Assembly: GCA_012862575.1 (NCBI GenBank)
Contig: BLSF01000056.1
Location: forward strand, 1-64,000
Length of the DNA: 64,000 nucleotides
Origin: Parietichytrium sp. I65-24A
Lineage: Eukaryota > Sar > Bigyra > Thraustochytrida > Thraustochytriidae
Reading direction: 5' to 3'
Part shown: positions 50,746-63,518 of the stretch, piece after piece
Numbering within the stretch: position 1 is the first letter of the stretch
How the letters are laid out: every line of letters starts with the position of its first letter
Program-made: the position numbers and the translations under genes
Notes under the pieces: model-generated
The model's database searches: none
Told to the model about the DNA's origin: nothing
The model's input: only the letters and a program-made list of their open reading frames with translations

Positions 50746-53700
50746 TCAATTTTCGTCAAGAAGTAAAGCGAAATTCGCTTTCTAAAGTATTCGCTTGCAC
50801 AAGGGAATACAAAAATATTGCACATTCGTATTCAGCTGCTTGTTCTCACGCAACACGGGAGGGGAACGAGAAGGTGGAGCCACTTCCATGCGGAGTGAGG
50901 CGAGGGAAGAGGCACTGCGAAATGTTGGTCTGCTTCTTCATGTCGTGGGAGCCTAGCGGTGATTCTCCTGTGTGGTGGCGCTCCCAGTTGCTACTGCATA
51001 ACCTAGCTGCGAGCCGCGCTTCCTGCCTCCTCCCGGCCGCCCCCCTTCACCTTTCTCCTGGACTTACAGAGCACATCTCACAGGCGATTCCTTACTACTC
51101 CCCTGGGCGGATTGGTATGAAGGTGATAAGGGTATTATATAATACTAAAAAATTCATACATTTTCCCGCTTCCTTGGCCAAATGGGGTTGTATTTGGCGA
51201 CGTAGCTGGCCATACAAGAGCGATGGGAAGGAAATCCAGCAAGTGTGTAGCATTACAGTGTATATACTCTTATGTATCGTGGTAGAAGAAAGGAAACGAG
51301 AATGGAGAGACAGAACTTTTGCAGAGTCGGAGATTTGTCCATTTGCCTTGTACGAATCCACAGCGCCGCAGATGGGTAAACTTGAATTAGTGCGCCTCGC
51401 CGCCTGGCGAAGACTCTTTCAAAGTCAAGATAAGGCGCTCTTTACCGTTTTGTTCTAAGCTGAAATCATCTCAGTCACTCTCGACTAGAGTGAACTCTAT
51501 GACACCATCCATTACAGTCGAAAGCAAGAGTTTGATTGTTATAGTCCAAAAACTAGTCACATTACCGATCATTGTCCATCTGGTGTCTACAAGGAGCGGC
51601 TATGTAAAACACTGATACTCAGGGCGAGTTGGTCAACAACCCTTTGGAGTCTATAGTTTAGGGTGAGAAAAATAAAATGAGGTGTGGAGCCGAGATCATA
51701 GAGTTATCCGCAGTAAAGGAATAGGGTTTCTCACTACTTCGCGTGGGCTGTTTCGCAGACTCAGCTAGCTTTGCTTTTACCATGGTTCTGGGTGGGAAAG
51801 TTTAGTTTGGCTGGTGCGCTAACGAAAAAGTCTAGCGTGCAATATAAAGTTTGATAGGGTCTGCGTAGCCATTTCGGGAAAGAAGGATTGGCGGTGGGGC
51901 CATGCAGTAAGATGATATAAGGGGTCAGCTACAATATTAGCAATGCATGTCGTGCTCAAAGAACTTCAGTAATTCAGCTTTGTGGAATTTATAAGAGGAG
52001 GAAGAAGAATGGGAGTGCGAAGCACTTCAATTGAGCCCTGCACACTGACACTATACCGGTACTCGGTAATCCTATTTGTAAATGAAGTTGTCTACCTACG
52101 TATCTCATGGTCTTCACTTCGCGTCTCCTTTCAGACAGTGGACGGTGATTGACTGGCTCACTGACATGAAGCGTGAAGAAATCTGCAAAATAGAATGCGA
52201 TTAAAATTTTTCTGCAAGATGATAATCTGAGATAGATTTGAAAACAAAAATAAAAAATAGAGCACTCCCCAAGCGAACAACGTTGATCACATCATCTCGA
52301 CTAATGAATAGGACAAAAAGAGAGATAGGCTTCTCCCGTTGAGGCCTTCAAGGATGACGGGTTTCCAAGGCGCTGCTTGTGTGTTTTGTTTCTGTTTTCT
52401 TCATTTTTTTCCGTCTGTGAAAGGGTATGCTTCTTGGAAAACAGGGAAAGTGCACGTCGCGAGAAGAGAATCCACTGATTTTCTGTGGACCAAATTAATC
52501 ACTTTTACGGAAAACGGTATAAAACAACGAACGCCGCTCGTTGTGAGGAGCGCTGTAGTATATCATGATAAAACTCCCTTCAGGTTTTACAAGAAGGAGC
52601 TCGCTCCTGCCTCTTCCCGCTGTAGACGCTCTACACCAATTATTACGGCAAGGAACTACCTTGTTCTTATTCGACCCTTGTATGGAACTCTGTTCTCCTA
52701 TAAGTACTTAGTTCCCCCTGTGAAGAAAGTATTCCAGCCTTGACGCTGCCAGCGAGGGGCACCCACTGAAGCGGTGGAGCATAGCGGAGCGCTGATCGTT
52801 CAAATTTTAATTTCCAACTGTAAAGTGCAACTTCTCAATCTTGTAAAAATGGGAATAAAGTCGAGAGTACTATGAAGCAGAGCTTGCAGGCCCTGACGTT
52901 TCCTCCAGTCGCCGCTGACCTCTAACTTGTTCACACTCTTTTTTGATGAAATACTTATTCTCCATAAACTTCTGGTTGTCTTTTGGTTGAGTTGAAAGGG
53001 ACAAGTTCCAACTTTTACAATGCGAAGCGTTCGATTACACGCAGGAGGGCCTTAGAGAGGCTGTGAATCACCGGGTGAAGCTGTCGCGCGTCTTTCTCCT
53101 GTGATGGATGACTTGTTCCCGTGAGGGAGCGCGAGCCGGATTGTGTACAAGCTCCAACTTTAGTAGAAGTGAATTGAGTCGTAATGTTTACCTATTTCAA
53201 ACACTATAATGCTCTAGGTTCTGGTGATGGAAGGGGAAGGGAGGCATTGTTTCTCCTTGTAGCGAGAGTGGTTGGCAGAAATTGGTAGTGGTCTTCTCAA
53301 GCTCAACTTACAGTTAGTTCGACATGGTTGGAAGAATGGTTCGACCAACTTGCGCTCCGTATCTCCGAAAATCTCCGAAAACAAAAACAAACCAGCTCTC
53401 ACGCCAAGATTCCGAAAGAGACATTGGTTTTGTAGCGGCTAGAGTTTCACCTCACAACAATAGCAACTTCCCTCTCTTTGCTTGTTCACGTTTTCTTCTT
53501 CGAGAGCCGGAAACGCGAACGTGTCTACCGCTAATAGACGTCAATACAATACACTGTGACAGCGAATACGCTTTGTCACTACCTTCTCGCTATCCGCTTT
53601 CATACCATAGAGTTTAAAGCAGCTTTCCACCTGTCTCAAACTTCCAGTGGCGAAAGCAGGAAATTTGCGCGGCCAAAATTTTTCCTGCTTCAACGAGTCC

Positions 53701-54828
53701 CACTCACCACCCACTACCGGTACTTCTTTCATCGCTCTCAACTCCCTCCTACACTGCTGCACAGCACGCTCGCCCAGGGCATCCACTCGTACCAGAGGTC
53801 GCTACAAAATACGCTTCAAGTACAAGTTGAGTCGCCAGGAAACGGAACAGAGAAAGGGAAAAAAATATCTCAGCTAGAAAATTATTAAGGCCGACAGACC
53901 ATGTGTGATGGTGTGGAGGGCTGCGATGGCCACTAGGGATTCGCATGGGTAGACGTTAACCTGACCGGGCAAGTTTGATATTCCTGCTCCAGGGAAATGG
54001 GCATAGTTTCCTTTCAACCCAGCTTTCAAGTTGTGGAAATTGTTGAGCGTTCAAGGGGACGTTTCCTTCTGAATCCCACTACTACGAGTGCTGCCTATCC
54101 ACGAATACGTCAGAGGAAATAGGGCTTTGTAAGCCCTCGAGGTACAATGGAAAAGCGGTCGTCTCAGAATTCACGATTCTTCTTTCTTCCGTTTTGCAGA
54201 TGCGAAGTGCTGATTCGACTCAAGCAAACTGACGGCTACAATTTACAGCATCAATTTAGCAGAAAAAGGAAGAAGCTAGAGCTTTCCCCTTCTCGCGAAG
54301 TAGTGCACCCCTTTGGGACCCTATAGCGTATCTATTTCGGGGGGGTATAACATAGTTTTCCAAAATTTTGAATGTTATAGTTCTGTACTAGTGACAGTTC
54401 CCATCCTTTTTTCTCTAATTCATCCATTTTCCGCTCAGATTCTGTCGTATTAGTGATTTAGGTGGTGCTTGCCCTGAGGGTTGGTTGACAGTGAGTCTGA
54501 GAGTGACCTGTCACGTCGAACTTGAACCTTGCTCCTCTGACTGAAACATTCTTCTCTCTCTTTTTGGTACGAGCGCCAAACGCTGCTCCTCCCTCCTCTC
54601 TCGCGTTTCTACTTTCCTGTGTCAAACAAGTCAATAACGATTACCGACCTCCTCCTAGGTCCTATTGCCTGTTCAGTGGTACTTCCTCACTTCAACCTGC
54701 GCGTCCCTGAGAACCCGGGAAGAGTATCAGAAAAACCTACTCAGCAACCGGTACCAGCAGTGCACAAAATCAATTCTCAGACAGAGTCTAGTCTGGTCAG
54801 TGTTCTATAGTCTGGCTGGTTGTCGAAT

Positions 54829-54857
54829 TTAAAATTTAGAATTTAGAATTTAGAGTT
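54829..54857. repeat. Seven-base tandem repeat
   Basis: About four copies of aatttag, partly diverged, in an AT-rich part of the gene-poor region. Confidence 0.75.
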
Positions 54858-55341
54858 TCCGCGCGAAACTCTGCTCTCTCATGTTGCGAATCTGCACACT
54901 CCAAGCGGTTGGAAACTTTGCGAGGGAGAAAGTCGCGTGATCTGAATTTTAAAGTTTCGCTCTGCCATTTCTGCTAACACAGGATTCTAAATTCTTATTT
55001 TTTTTTCAGAGTTTCAGCTTTTACAAACTTTTCGTTCGCGGTCTTTGTTTTGGTACGGGTACGAATTGCCTATTTTCATTCAGAGACGGTTTCGTTGCGC
55101 GGGTTCAAGTTGCCGTCTTCTTCCCTTCTTTCCTCCTTCTGACTGAATGGCTGACTGTTTGGTTGATTGACTGGCTCAAATGAGCTCTGCGATTAAGAGT
55201 GAAGAGTGAAGAATCAGTTAAAGTTAAGAATTAGGAGTGCAGCTGGCCGCGTCTTTGTCTTCAACCGATCGCACTGACACCGGCGGTGGCAAAGCCGGCG
55301 AAGCTGCTGCGTGTGGGAGAGGTGCTGACCAGATCTATTTT

Positions 55342-55382
55342 ATTTGCATTTGCATTTGCATTTGCATTTGCATTTGCATTTG
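55342..55382. repeat. (TTTGCA)n hexanucleotide repeat
   Basis: Nearly seven perfect copies of atttgc. The repeat contains overlapping ATTTGCAT palindrome-like octamers but no gene starts close by. Confidence 0.9.
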
Positions 55383-56440
55383 ACAGCGACGGAAGGGAAG
55401 AAGGAAGAAAGGAAGAAAGGAAAGTAAAAAGAAAATAAGCGATTTCATTTCACTCACCGTCACGGCCGACGTTCTCCTTTTTTTCTGCCTGTGTAAGGTG
55501 TAAGGTGGAAGGCGAGTCGTTTTGGGAAAAAGTTTACTGGTAATGCTTTTGTCCGCCGAGAACCCCGCACTCAGGAGTTGGTGATCGGATTTGATTTGAT
55601 AACCGGTATTTACCCTGTTTGCCAGCTTTCATAGTTTTCATAGTAGCACCCAAGAGGAGACCTAGAAAGCCATCCTGATTCGAATAACACAAGCGCCTCT
55701 GTGACGCACCATTTCTTTCCTTTGTTGACTGTGAAATCTGTGAAAGTCCTCCTGTGAAGACTGTGAAGTTGTAAGTTCATTTGTTTTGATAACTCTATTT
55801 GGCACAGCGATATTTTTAGGCGTGAAGCCCATTTTAAACTCTTCATATGCGCAAGCGACTTGTGCGGCTCTCGTTGATCCTTGCATGTGGAATGTGGTGG
55901 CATTTCTGCCGCACTGCGGCGACTCCGCCCACCGCTCAAACGCATAAGACCAATTAAGCGACATACATTAACTGCAGAACTCTCCTCACAACGCAGCTGA
56001 ATACTTTACTTCCACGATGTCTATACTTACCTTTTTACATTAATAAAATTGATAAGAATAGACGTTTTAGTGTAAAAGATGAGTAGATTGACAAAGTATT
56101 ATAACTCGCAGAATGGCAAATAGTCCATTTCGTTCTTTCGTTTGGACTATGCGGGAGATAGGAGAAAACTTAGGGCTCCGCCGATTTGTATACCGCTTCG
56201 CACATTGATTGTTGCGCGCATACTCGCAGAGCCCTTCCCACAGCTGGAGTATTGTAGGAGGACTTCTTTTATACATTAAAGCCGCATTAGCGATTCTTAG
56301 ATTGGGCTTGGAGGTTAGTTGAGCACAGACTCGGAGAGATCGGAGAGCAGAGATCCTCTGCAGGAGAATCTAGTGTCGGACAAGAAGGAAAGAAGGAAAG
56401 ATTGCCAAGTGCGAAAGTGCGAGGGAAATCGGTGTGAAAG

Positions 56441-57694
56441 ATGCAACGCAACGCAGCGAAATTCGCATTGGGACATCTCGCCCGCCGGTCGGCAGCGAGG
56501 ACGGCGCATGGCGCGCTGGGAAGACGCAGCTTGAGCAGCGTGGCAGCAGGGCAAGACGGGCTTAGTGAAGATCAGCGTATGTTACAGGAAATGGCATCCG
56601 CCTTCGCAGAGAAAGAGCTGTTCCCGCACGCGAAGGAGTGGGACGCGAATAAGATTTTCCCCGAAGAGGCGCTCAGAAAGACCGCGGAGCTCGGTTTTGG
56701 GGGGGTCTTCGTCAGTGAAGAGTACGGAGGATCCGGGCTCGGGAGACTCGATGCATCGGTGATCTTCGAGGCGCTTGCGTCCGGGTGCACGAGCACGACG
56801 GCTTACTTGACCATCCACAACATGTGCGGGTGGATTATGAACACTTACGCCAACGAAGAGCAGAAATCCAGGTTCCTGGAAAAGCTGTGCACCATGGAGA
56901 ACTTTGCCTCGTATTGCCTCACGGAGCCATCAGCTGGGTCGGACGCTGCTAATCTCGCAACCAAGGCGGTGCTGTCTGACGACGGCAAGCATTATGTGCT
57001 AAATGGTTCCAAGGCGTTTATTTCTGGAGGAGGGAGGAGCGACATATATCTGGTCATGGCAAGAACCGGCGGGCAAGGTCCGAAAGGAATCTCCTGCTTT
57101 GCGATCGAGAAGGACACTGAGGGCTTGAGCTTTGGGGCTCAGGAAAAAAAGATGGGATGGAACTCTCAACCAACTAGCGCCGTCATTTTTGAAGACTGCA
57201 AGATCCCGGTCGAGAATCGCATCGGCGAAGAAGGCATTGGCTTTAAAATCGCCATGTCTGCACTGGATGGTGGGCGCCTCTCCATCGCATCGTGCAGTCT
57301 CGGGGCAGCGACGCGCTGTTTTGATATCGCCAAAGAGCACGTGTCGGTTCGCCAGCAATTCGGCTCCCCGCTGTCTCAGAACCAGAGCATCCAATTTAAG
57401 CTGGCAGATATGTGCACCGAGTTACATGCAGCAAGACTTATGGTCCGAAACGCAGCTCAGATGCTTGACTCAAAGCACGCCAACGCTACTATGCTCTGTG
57501 CCATGGCCAAACGCTTTGCAACAGACGCTGGCTTCAAAATCTGCAATGAGGCGCTGCAGCTGCACGGAGGCTACGGATACCTGCAAGACTACCCAATCGA
57601 GCGTTACATGAGAGACGCTCGCGTGCACCAGATCTTAGAAGGCACCAATGAAATCATGCGAGTCATTATCTCCAGGAAAATTCTCGCCGAGTAA
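56441..57694 (+). CDS. ACAD8: Isobutyryl-CoA dehydrogenase-like acyl-CoA dehydrogenase, mitochondrial
   Basis: A 417-residue flavoenzyme that oxidises a short branched acyl-CoA to the enoyl-CoA and passes electrons to ETF, as in valine breakdown. The first ~35 residues are Arg/Ala/Ser-rich, a mitochondrial presequence. The core closely follows the isobutyryl-CoA dehydrogenase group: [47 protein letters not shown] and [18 protein letters not shown]. The catalytic base is Glu400 in [10 protein letters not shown]. The FAD-binding [16 protein letters not shown] block is intact. All family motifs are present and the length is normal. The last ten codons and the 3' flank are tandemly duplicated just downstream. 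The gene stands alone between two gene-poor stretches. Substrate preference is inferred from family similarity. Confidence 0.92.
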   Translation: MQRNAAKFALGHLARRSAARTAHGALGRRSLSSVAAGQDGLSEDQRMLQEMASAFAEKELFPHAKEWDANKIFPEEALRKTAELGFGGVFVSEEYGGSGLGRLDASVIFEALASGCTSTTAYLTIHNMCGWIMNTYANEEQKSRFLEKLCTMENFASYCLTEPSAGSDAANLATKAVLSDDGKHYVLNGSKAFISGGGRSDIYLVMARTGGQGPKGISCFAIEKDTEGLSFGAQEKKMGWNSQPTSAVIFEDCKIPVENRIGEEGIGFKIAMSALDGGRLSIASCSLGAATRCFDIAKEHVSVRQQFGSPLSQNQSIQFKLADMCTELHAARLMVRNAAQMLDSKHANATMLCAMAKRFATDAGFKICNEALQLHGGYGYLQDYPIERYMRDARVHQILEGTNEIMRVIISRKILAE

Positions 57695-58136
57695 GAGCCT
57701 TACGAAGCTCTGAGCTATATCTGAACCGCCTTTGCGACGTAGAAGGCCAAATGTTGTTTCTAAATATATGGATGAATTTGACTATTTGACTATGGAGTCT
57801 TGCTAGGTTCCGAGAACCGGAACCCAGCGCTCTCTTGGAACCTTTAGGCAGTAAGCGCACTTTGACCCCCTCCACCGCAAAAGTAGTTTGGAGTAATAAT
57901 TATTATCTCCAGGAAAATTCTCGCCGAGTAAGAGCCTTGCGAAGCGCTGAGCTATCTGAACTGCCTTTGCGACGTAGAAGGTCAAATGTTGTTTCTAAAT
58001 ATATGGATGAATTTGATTATTTGACTATGGAGTCTTGCTTGGTTCCGAGAACCGGAACCCAGCGCTGTCTTGGAACCTTTAGGCAGTAAGCGCACTTTGA
58101 CCCCCTCCACCACAAAAGTAGTTTGGAGTAATAATT
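57665..58136. repeat. Tandem duplication (about 236 bases) of the 3' end of the acyl-CoA dehydrogenase gene
   Basis: Copy 1 (57665-57901) covers the last ten codons, the stop and the 3' flank; copy 2 (57902-58136) follows directly. The copies differ at only a few bases and by one two-base indel, so the duplication is recent. The unit contains the partial palindrome ggttccgagaaccggaacc. Confidence 0.95.
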
Positions 58137-61100
58137 CTTGTGGTCTCTTCCACTGGGGACGTGCTCTCATGATTATGGTAAAAATTAGACCGAGAACAGG
58201 GAAACAACTCGTGCAATGATCTTCAAATCTCCTGACCTCGGCCACCCCACCATGGCAGGGCTTACTGTTCGCTTCCTTTGCATCATGATGATCATAATTC
58301 ACCGTGAGTTTCTTCGAAAGATATGTTTATTGAAACTGAAAACTAAACCAGTTGTCTAACAGTAATTCGGATGGGCGGTTCCGAATCTCGTACATGATCT
58401 CCTTTTAGGCCATTCTTATGATACGGGGTGCCCGACCGTTCGCCGCAAGTTTGCCGAGTCGGTAAGTGAAGCCACGAAGTGCAGCGTAAACAAACCCTAT
58501 CGGAAGGTGGGGTGCCGAGTCGGTAATAGTCCGACTTATCTCACTTTTGCGCTCCGCTTCTTTCAACTTTCTGGCCGAGCCAGATCTTTTACCGCATTGC
58601 CTGGAGACATAGTCCGAACGGGGCCCCTCGGAGTGCGCTGATCTTGTGGGCCGGCGATTGATGTGGCCCCTGGGCGAATGATAATTTTGCGAAAGAGTAG
58701 TTTTGTTGCATGTGTTAACGGAGAATGATCCATAATATCCTGTCGCGAGTCTGATCATTGCATCTGCTTTCATGTTATCGAATAGGTTCGTTTTCAGCGT
58801 AATGTCTGGATTATTATTCTAAAACTATGATGTGAGGGAATTAAAGGAATCTCATCGTTTGAACGGGCATCAAGCGCCTTGAGAAGTTGGTCAGAGCGAA
58901 CAGTCGCGTGGCATGCGTGGATCTCAGCCCGTGCTCGGCGTGCTCGGCTGTGTTCGGAGGTCGTGGGGACGACATGGGAGTTGTCCCACATGCTTCGAGA
59001 TTCCACCGACGAACAAAACTCATGTTCGGACCCGCTTGTGCCGGATCCTCCGAAACCGCCGAGCCATAGATCTACATGTATCTATAGTCCCACACTCGGT
59101 ACCGAAAGCCCCGCTCGCCGCTTTGGTTTGACTCAGAGAAATTGCGGTTTCACCACGGGTTCAAAGCTCACCTCCCGGCCCTCCATCTTGTAATCTCGCA
59201 AAACGTTTTCGAAAATTTGCTTAGCCAAGTGCTGGAGGCCCTCTCCTTATTGCGGAGGAGGCTCCTGCTCGAAGATTGTTTGTTCGCATAGGTGTTTAGG
59301 TGTTGGAAGCCAATCGCCGGACGTTGGCCGAAACTCGGGCACCCAGTCACATTTGGCCATTCAACATTTTTCCAAAGGGGGGGGGGGGGGCACTCCTCAG
59401 TGGCTTGGCTGTCAAATCATTATCGAGATGGAAATGGAAAGGCTTGTTTTTTTTATAGCCCAGAGGAACCGTGTTCCGCAATCTCAATCTCATGGGAATG
59501 TTTTTCAAAAGAAGTCGCCCTCTCAAAGGTGCGCGTTGGTCCTCAGAGCGTTGGAACGGAAACTGCGAAGCAAACTCGAACAGGATAAGGGGAAGGAAGA
59601 ACAAAAGCGCTTTCCCTTTTTTCTCATCACTTGGCATGAGCTCTGTGGGTTCGATCAACAACGCTGCACTCACGTTAGGGCAGTAGTGTCTTGACACGGA
59701 TCACCCAAATCGCCCACTTTCGTCTTCTTTTCCTTTCTGCGTGTGGGAGCCAAACAACACGAACAAATCGATCAAGCTTCCGAACGAACGCAAGAAAGAC
59801 ACCTCAGAGTTCACACTGGCACGTGGCGTCCGAGCCAGAGCCGGAGCTACTCGGATTATGCATAGGCTGGTGTGCATCGTAAGCTCGCGAAACTTGCTCC
59901 ATGCATTTCAGTCTTGGACACAAGCAAAAGCCGGATTGTGAATATGTTGCAATCCGCACACTTTTGTAGGTTTCTATGACTTTGCCAGCCAGTCGTTTCC
60001 TTCGCGCTGGTTGGCGATGGTTGGCGAGTCAAGCACAATCATTGGATCAGATCTAGTGCACCACTGAGTGGCAGCATCTGGCTAGCATCGAGGTCGGTTT
60101 CGCCAAAGTTGTCTGGAAAGCTTCATACAAGCCTTTTTCCTCCTCATCTTCAAGCTTCAAAAGTCAGAAGGAAATCAGGATTTCCTCAGTCAATCCAGAA
60201 TCCTGTTCGTTCCGTCCTGACATAAAAAACACAAAGGACAACCAACTCCCTTCCCTGACTCCTTTCTTACCCTCCGACTTCCCATCATCATCAATCATCA
60301 AAATACATAGAAAAACAAAATGAATTGAAACTTTCCTGCCTCAAGATCTCAAGGACTAACTTTTCCTCTCCTCTTTCGCAAGGCTCACCCAACCGCCTCT
60401 TCTCCCCAACAACGCTCGCCCGCGCAGTCTTGCTCGTCGAGCATGAGAAGATTGCAGACTACTTGCGTCTGCTAGCTAGCTCCTCCATCCCCCGTACCTG
60501 TTCTAACAGACCTAACCCGCGCGAGGGTCCGTGCACTCGCACAACTCGCACAACTCGCACATCTCATCTCGCAAAACTCGCACATCTTTTGCACACACGT
60601 CGATGGGAGATTGAGCTTATAAAAGTTGCTGGATCACTCGAGGAGTCGTTCGCATCCTCTCCCAACACACGACTCCTCCTCCTTCTCTCAATCCTTTTGC
60701 TTTTGATTGGCCTTCTTTACATTATCTAAATCTTGTCCACGGTCAATGAACACACTTTGCTTTTTTTCTTTTGCTCGGACTGGAACTAACTTAGCTTAGA
60801 ATCAGTCCATGTCAAGATAGCCACGCTACTGATTCGGTTAATTAGCTGATTAGTGCTTTCGCGGGAAATTTCCCTTAAGAGACTCTGTCTACGACAGATA
60901 CGCTTCTCGTAGGCCTAGATAGGCCAGCTCGGAAGACTTTCGAGTTCTAAATCTGTAGAATACGACTGAATGAATGAATAGTGTGTTTCGTAAACGATCA
61001 ACGAAAAAAGCAATAAGAATATGACAATTCAGCGCCTGACGGAAAAGTTTATTTTACGTCGTTGATTTACATGATCATCGAACAATTCTAATTAAAAACA

Positions 61101-61568
61101 CAGTTGCGAGTACTAGCTCTTTTGCCGGCCAACGGCGGAAAGGAGAAGAACAAAGCCACACGTGCTGCGTAGAACCCACTAACAGAGCACATATACCGGG
61201 GAGGTGTTAATAGCACTTCTATCTGTTTCAATAAGTCCAAGACCCAAATCACTCACAGGTCTTCCTATCCAATCCATTATCCAATCGGTAGAGTACCCAG
61301 CTCTCCCCCCACGACACGGCTCAGATCTCTCTTGCAGGAAACGATGGTACCTTAGGAGTAGCCCAGGCAATTCCATAGCCCACTCTTTCTCTCCCTTCAC
61401 GACAGTGTGCGCCTCACGGAGGAGTGTGCACCTTGCATTCTGTAGCGGTTTGTTATTATGTGGCAGTAGTAGTGCTGGGAAAGAAGCGGGAGAAGGCAGG
61501 GGAGGTGAGAGTGGTGGGAGTTGTGAGAAAGGAATGAGAATTCACTTACACTACTGACTCACTGAGTG

Positions 61569-61590
61569 GTTTTGTTTTGTTTTGTTTTAA
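61569..61590. repeat. (TTTTG)n repeat
   Basis: About four copies of the five-base unit in the gene-poor region. Confidence 0.8.
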
Positions 61591-63488
61591 GATGATTTCC
61601 CTCTGAGTTTTTCATAGTTTCAAATCGTTTCATTTTGTTTCTCAACCACTGTCAATTTTTCAACAATGTCAATGTCAAAGTTATTCGAAAAAAGAAAAAG
61701 AGCAAAAAAGAAAAAGAAGTAATCAATTTGGAACGAGACTGTTCGGAAACTGGGGATGGCCACGGCATGTTCCGGGCGAAGAGGCGCGGTTTGCGTGTTT
61801 TGCTCGTACTCGACTGTGTCCTGCTGTCGTCGCGGTTTAGCTGGGTCTAAACTTGTACGCCTCGCGCTTTGCAATTGACACTCACTCGCAGGGCTCGCTT
61901 TTCAAAATCAATGAACTTTTCTATCAAGAACAAAATTGAAAATGGACCAACACTGTAAAAAAAAACGCGAACTGCGGCCCCAAGGTTCCCTGATCTGGTC
62001 TGTCACTCTCTGTGACTCTCTTGCATACGTTTTCCGCTTGGAGATATGTGTTCGAATGATAGGTTGATAGATGCAATTGCTTACAGCGCGAGCATGAGAG
62101 AGAGAAAGAGAGAAAGAGCTCATCCGTAATGCATTTGTTTGTTTTTAATACTAATTTAAAATAGAAAGTCAAAAAAATCGCATGTTGTGACTGTACAAAG
62201 CGATAACCAGAATGAAAGGAAATAGACGGAAATAGCCACACTTGCATGTGCAGCACCGGTCAACCAGAAACAGCCCTGAACCCCTCTACAATGTATAAGC
62301 CTCTTTCCTCCCTTTCCTCTTTCCAACTGCTACTACCGGGGCATTCAACTTGACAATTAGCCAACCTCGCAGCTCTGTCTCTCTGCCTCTCTCTCAACCC
62401 GTTTCACACACGCCGTCCGAGTCAGAGCAGAACACAGCATTAGGCAGAAGCCCCAGCGCAAAGCAGCGCAGCGCAAATTACGCGCTTTGTAGGTCCCCGT
62501 AAGAACGTCAAAGTGCATGCCAGCCAGCCAGCCAAGCAGTGGCTCGAGCGTAGGCGGCCATACGGCACCGTAGCCGCTCACAGAGGCACGAGACAAGACC
62601 GCGAGGAAACTTCGCATGGCACACTTCCTGCATCCTAATTCCTCGCATTTCCTCGCTCTCCGACAATGGCTGGGAGCGAGTGGAAATGGAAAATGGTAAT
62701 GGTCGTTCTACTAACACCGCCCAGTGGTTGGTTTTGCTCTCATCGCTGGCCGTGCTGGCTGGCGAGGAACGTTGGCGAAAACGCCAGGAGGAAGGAAAAA
62801 GGAAAAAGGAGGAAAAAGGCAGAAATGGCACAAGGCAACGTCGGTTGATGTCGGTTGCGGCCGAAGTAACAACTTTTGAAATTACAAAGCTCACACCTTG
62901 CCAGTCAATCAGTCCTGACTCCTGACTCCTGACGACTGCGTGCAGTAGGCTTACGCCACGCAGTTTCTTTCCGAGAGAGCCAAGAGATGCCAAGAGCGAA
63001 GGCTTGCTTGACTTGCGATTCAAATGTCACTTCACTAGCTCGCTGTCTGCGGTCATAGTGTGCGACGACACGCAGGAAATGGATCCAATCCGTTAGGTGC
63101 CTCGCGACGTGGAGCTGGAGTGCGACTGCCTGCGCTGTTTGCCTGTCCTTGTGATCAAAATTTGTCATTTCTTCTTCATTGAACAAAACGAGCGCAGCAG
63201 CAGCAGCGATAAAAAAGAAATCGCTGTTCGTTGTCGCGTTGCAAACCTTATTGTACGGTACCTGCGCTGCTTCGCATCCACCCATCTCTCGCCATTTTTA
63301 AACTAAATTTAGCTCTTTCTTTTGAACGCAAGCGGCTTACGCTTTCATTCGACATTCCACACATTTCGACGCCGGAGCTGACTGGCTGACTGACTGAAGA
63401 TGTACTCTCCCATCTGCGCAGCGCACAAGCTCACGAAACGAAAAATCATTACAATAAATTCATACCTGCAACGCCATTGCAATTTGTA

Positions 63489-63518
63489 TAAACAAACAAA
63501 CAAACAAATGAATGAATG
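63489..63518. repeat. (AAAC)n followed by (AATG)n microsatellite
   Basis: Five copies of aaac run into two to three copies of aatg. It lies in non-coding DNA. Confidence 0.85.

Larger units (their letters stand above)
49760..56440. other. Gene-poor region
   Basis: A 6.7 kb stretch with no supported gene. It includes a long CT-rich low-complexity tract (about 50580-50745), an (ACAA)n run (50245-50268), an aatttag repeat (54829-54857) and a TTTGCA repeat (55342-55382). The 373-codon frame 50337-51458 (+) passes through the CT tract and shows no domain. A 130-codon frame from the ATG at 52354 to 52743 (+) has a hydrophobic start like a signal peptide, but no other support. No transposon coding region is visible. 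Confidence 0.5.

Noticed and set aside
50337-51458. Long open frame of 373 codons (+)
   Set aside because: It crosses a CT-rich low-complexity tract that keeps several frames open, and no segment resembles a known domain or a normal globular composition.
52354-52743. 130-codon frame with a signal-peptide-like start
   Set aside because: The hydrophobic start is suggestive, but the remainder has no domain, and the surrounding DNA is non-coding in character; mentioned only in the region entry.
56025-56034. ATACTTACCT, the start of U1 snRNA
   Set aside because: The sequence after it is AT-rich and does not continue as U1; it is as likely a chance match or a minus-strand donor site.
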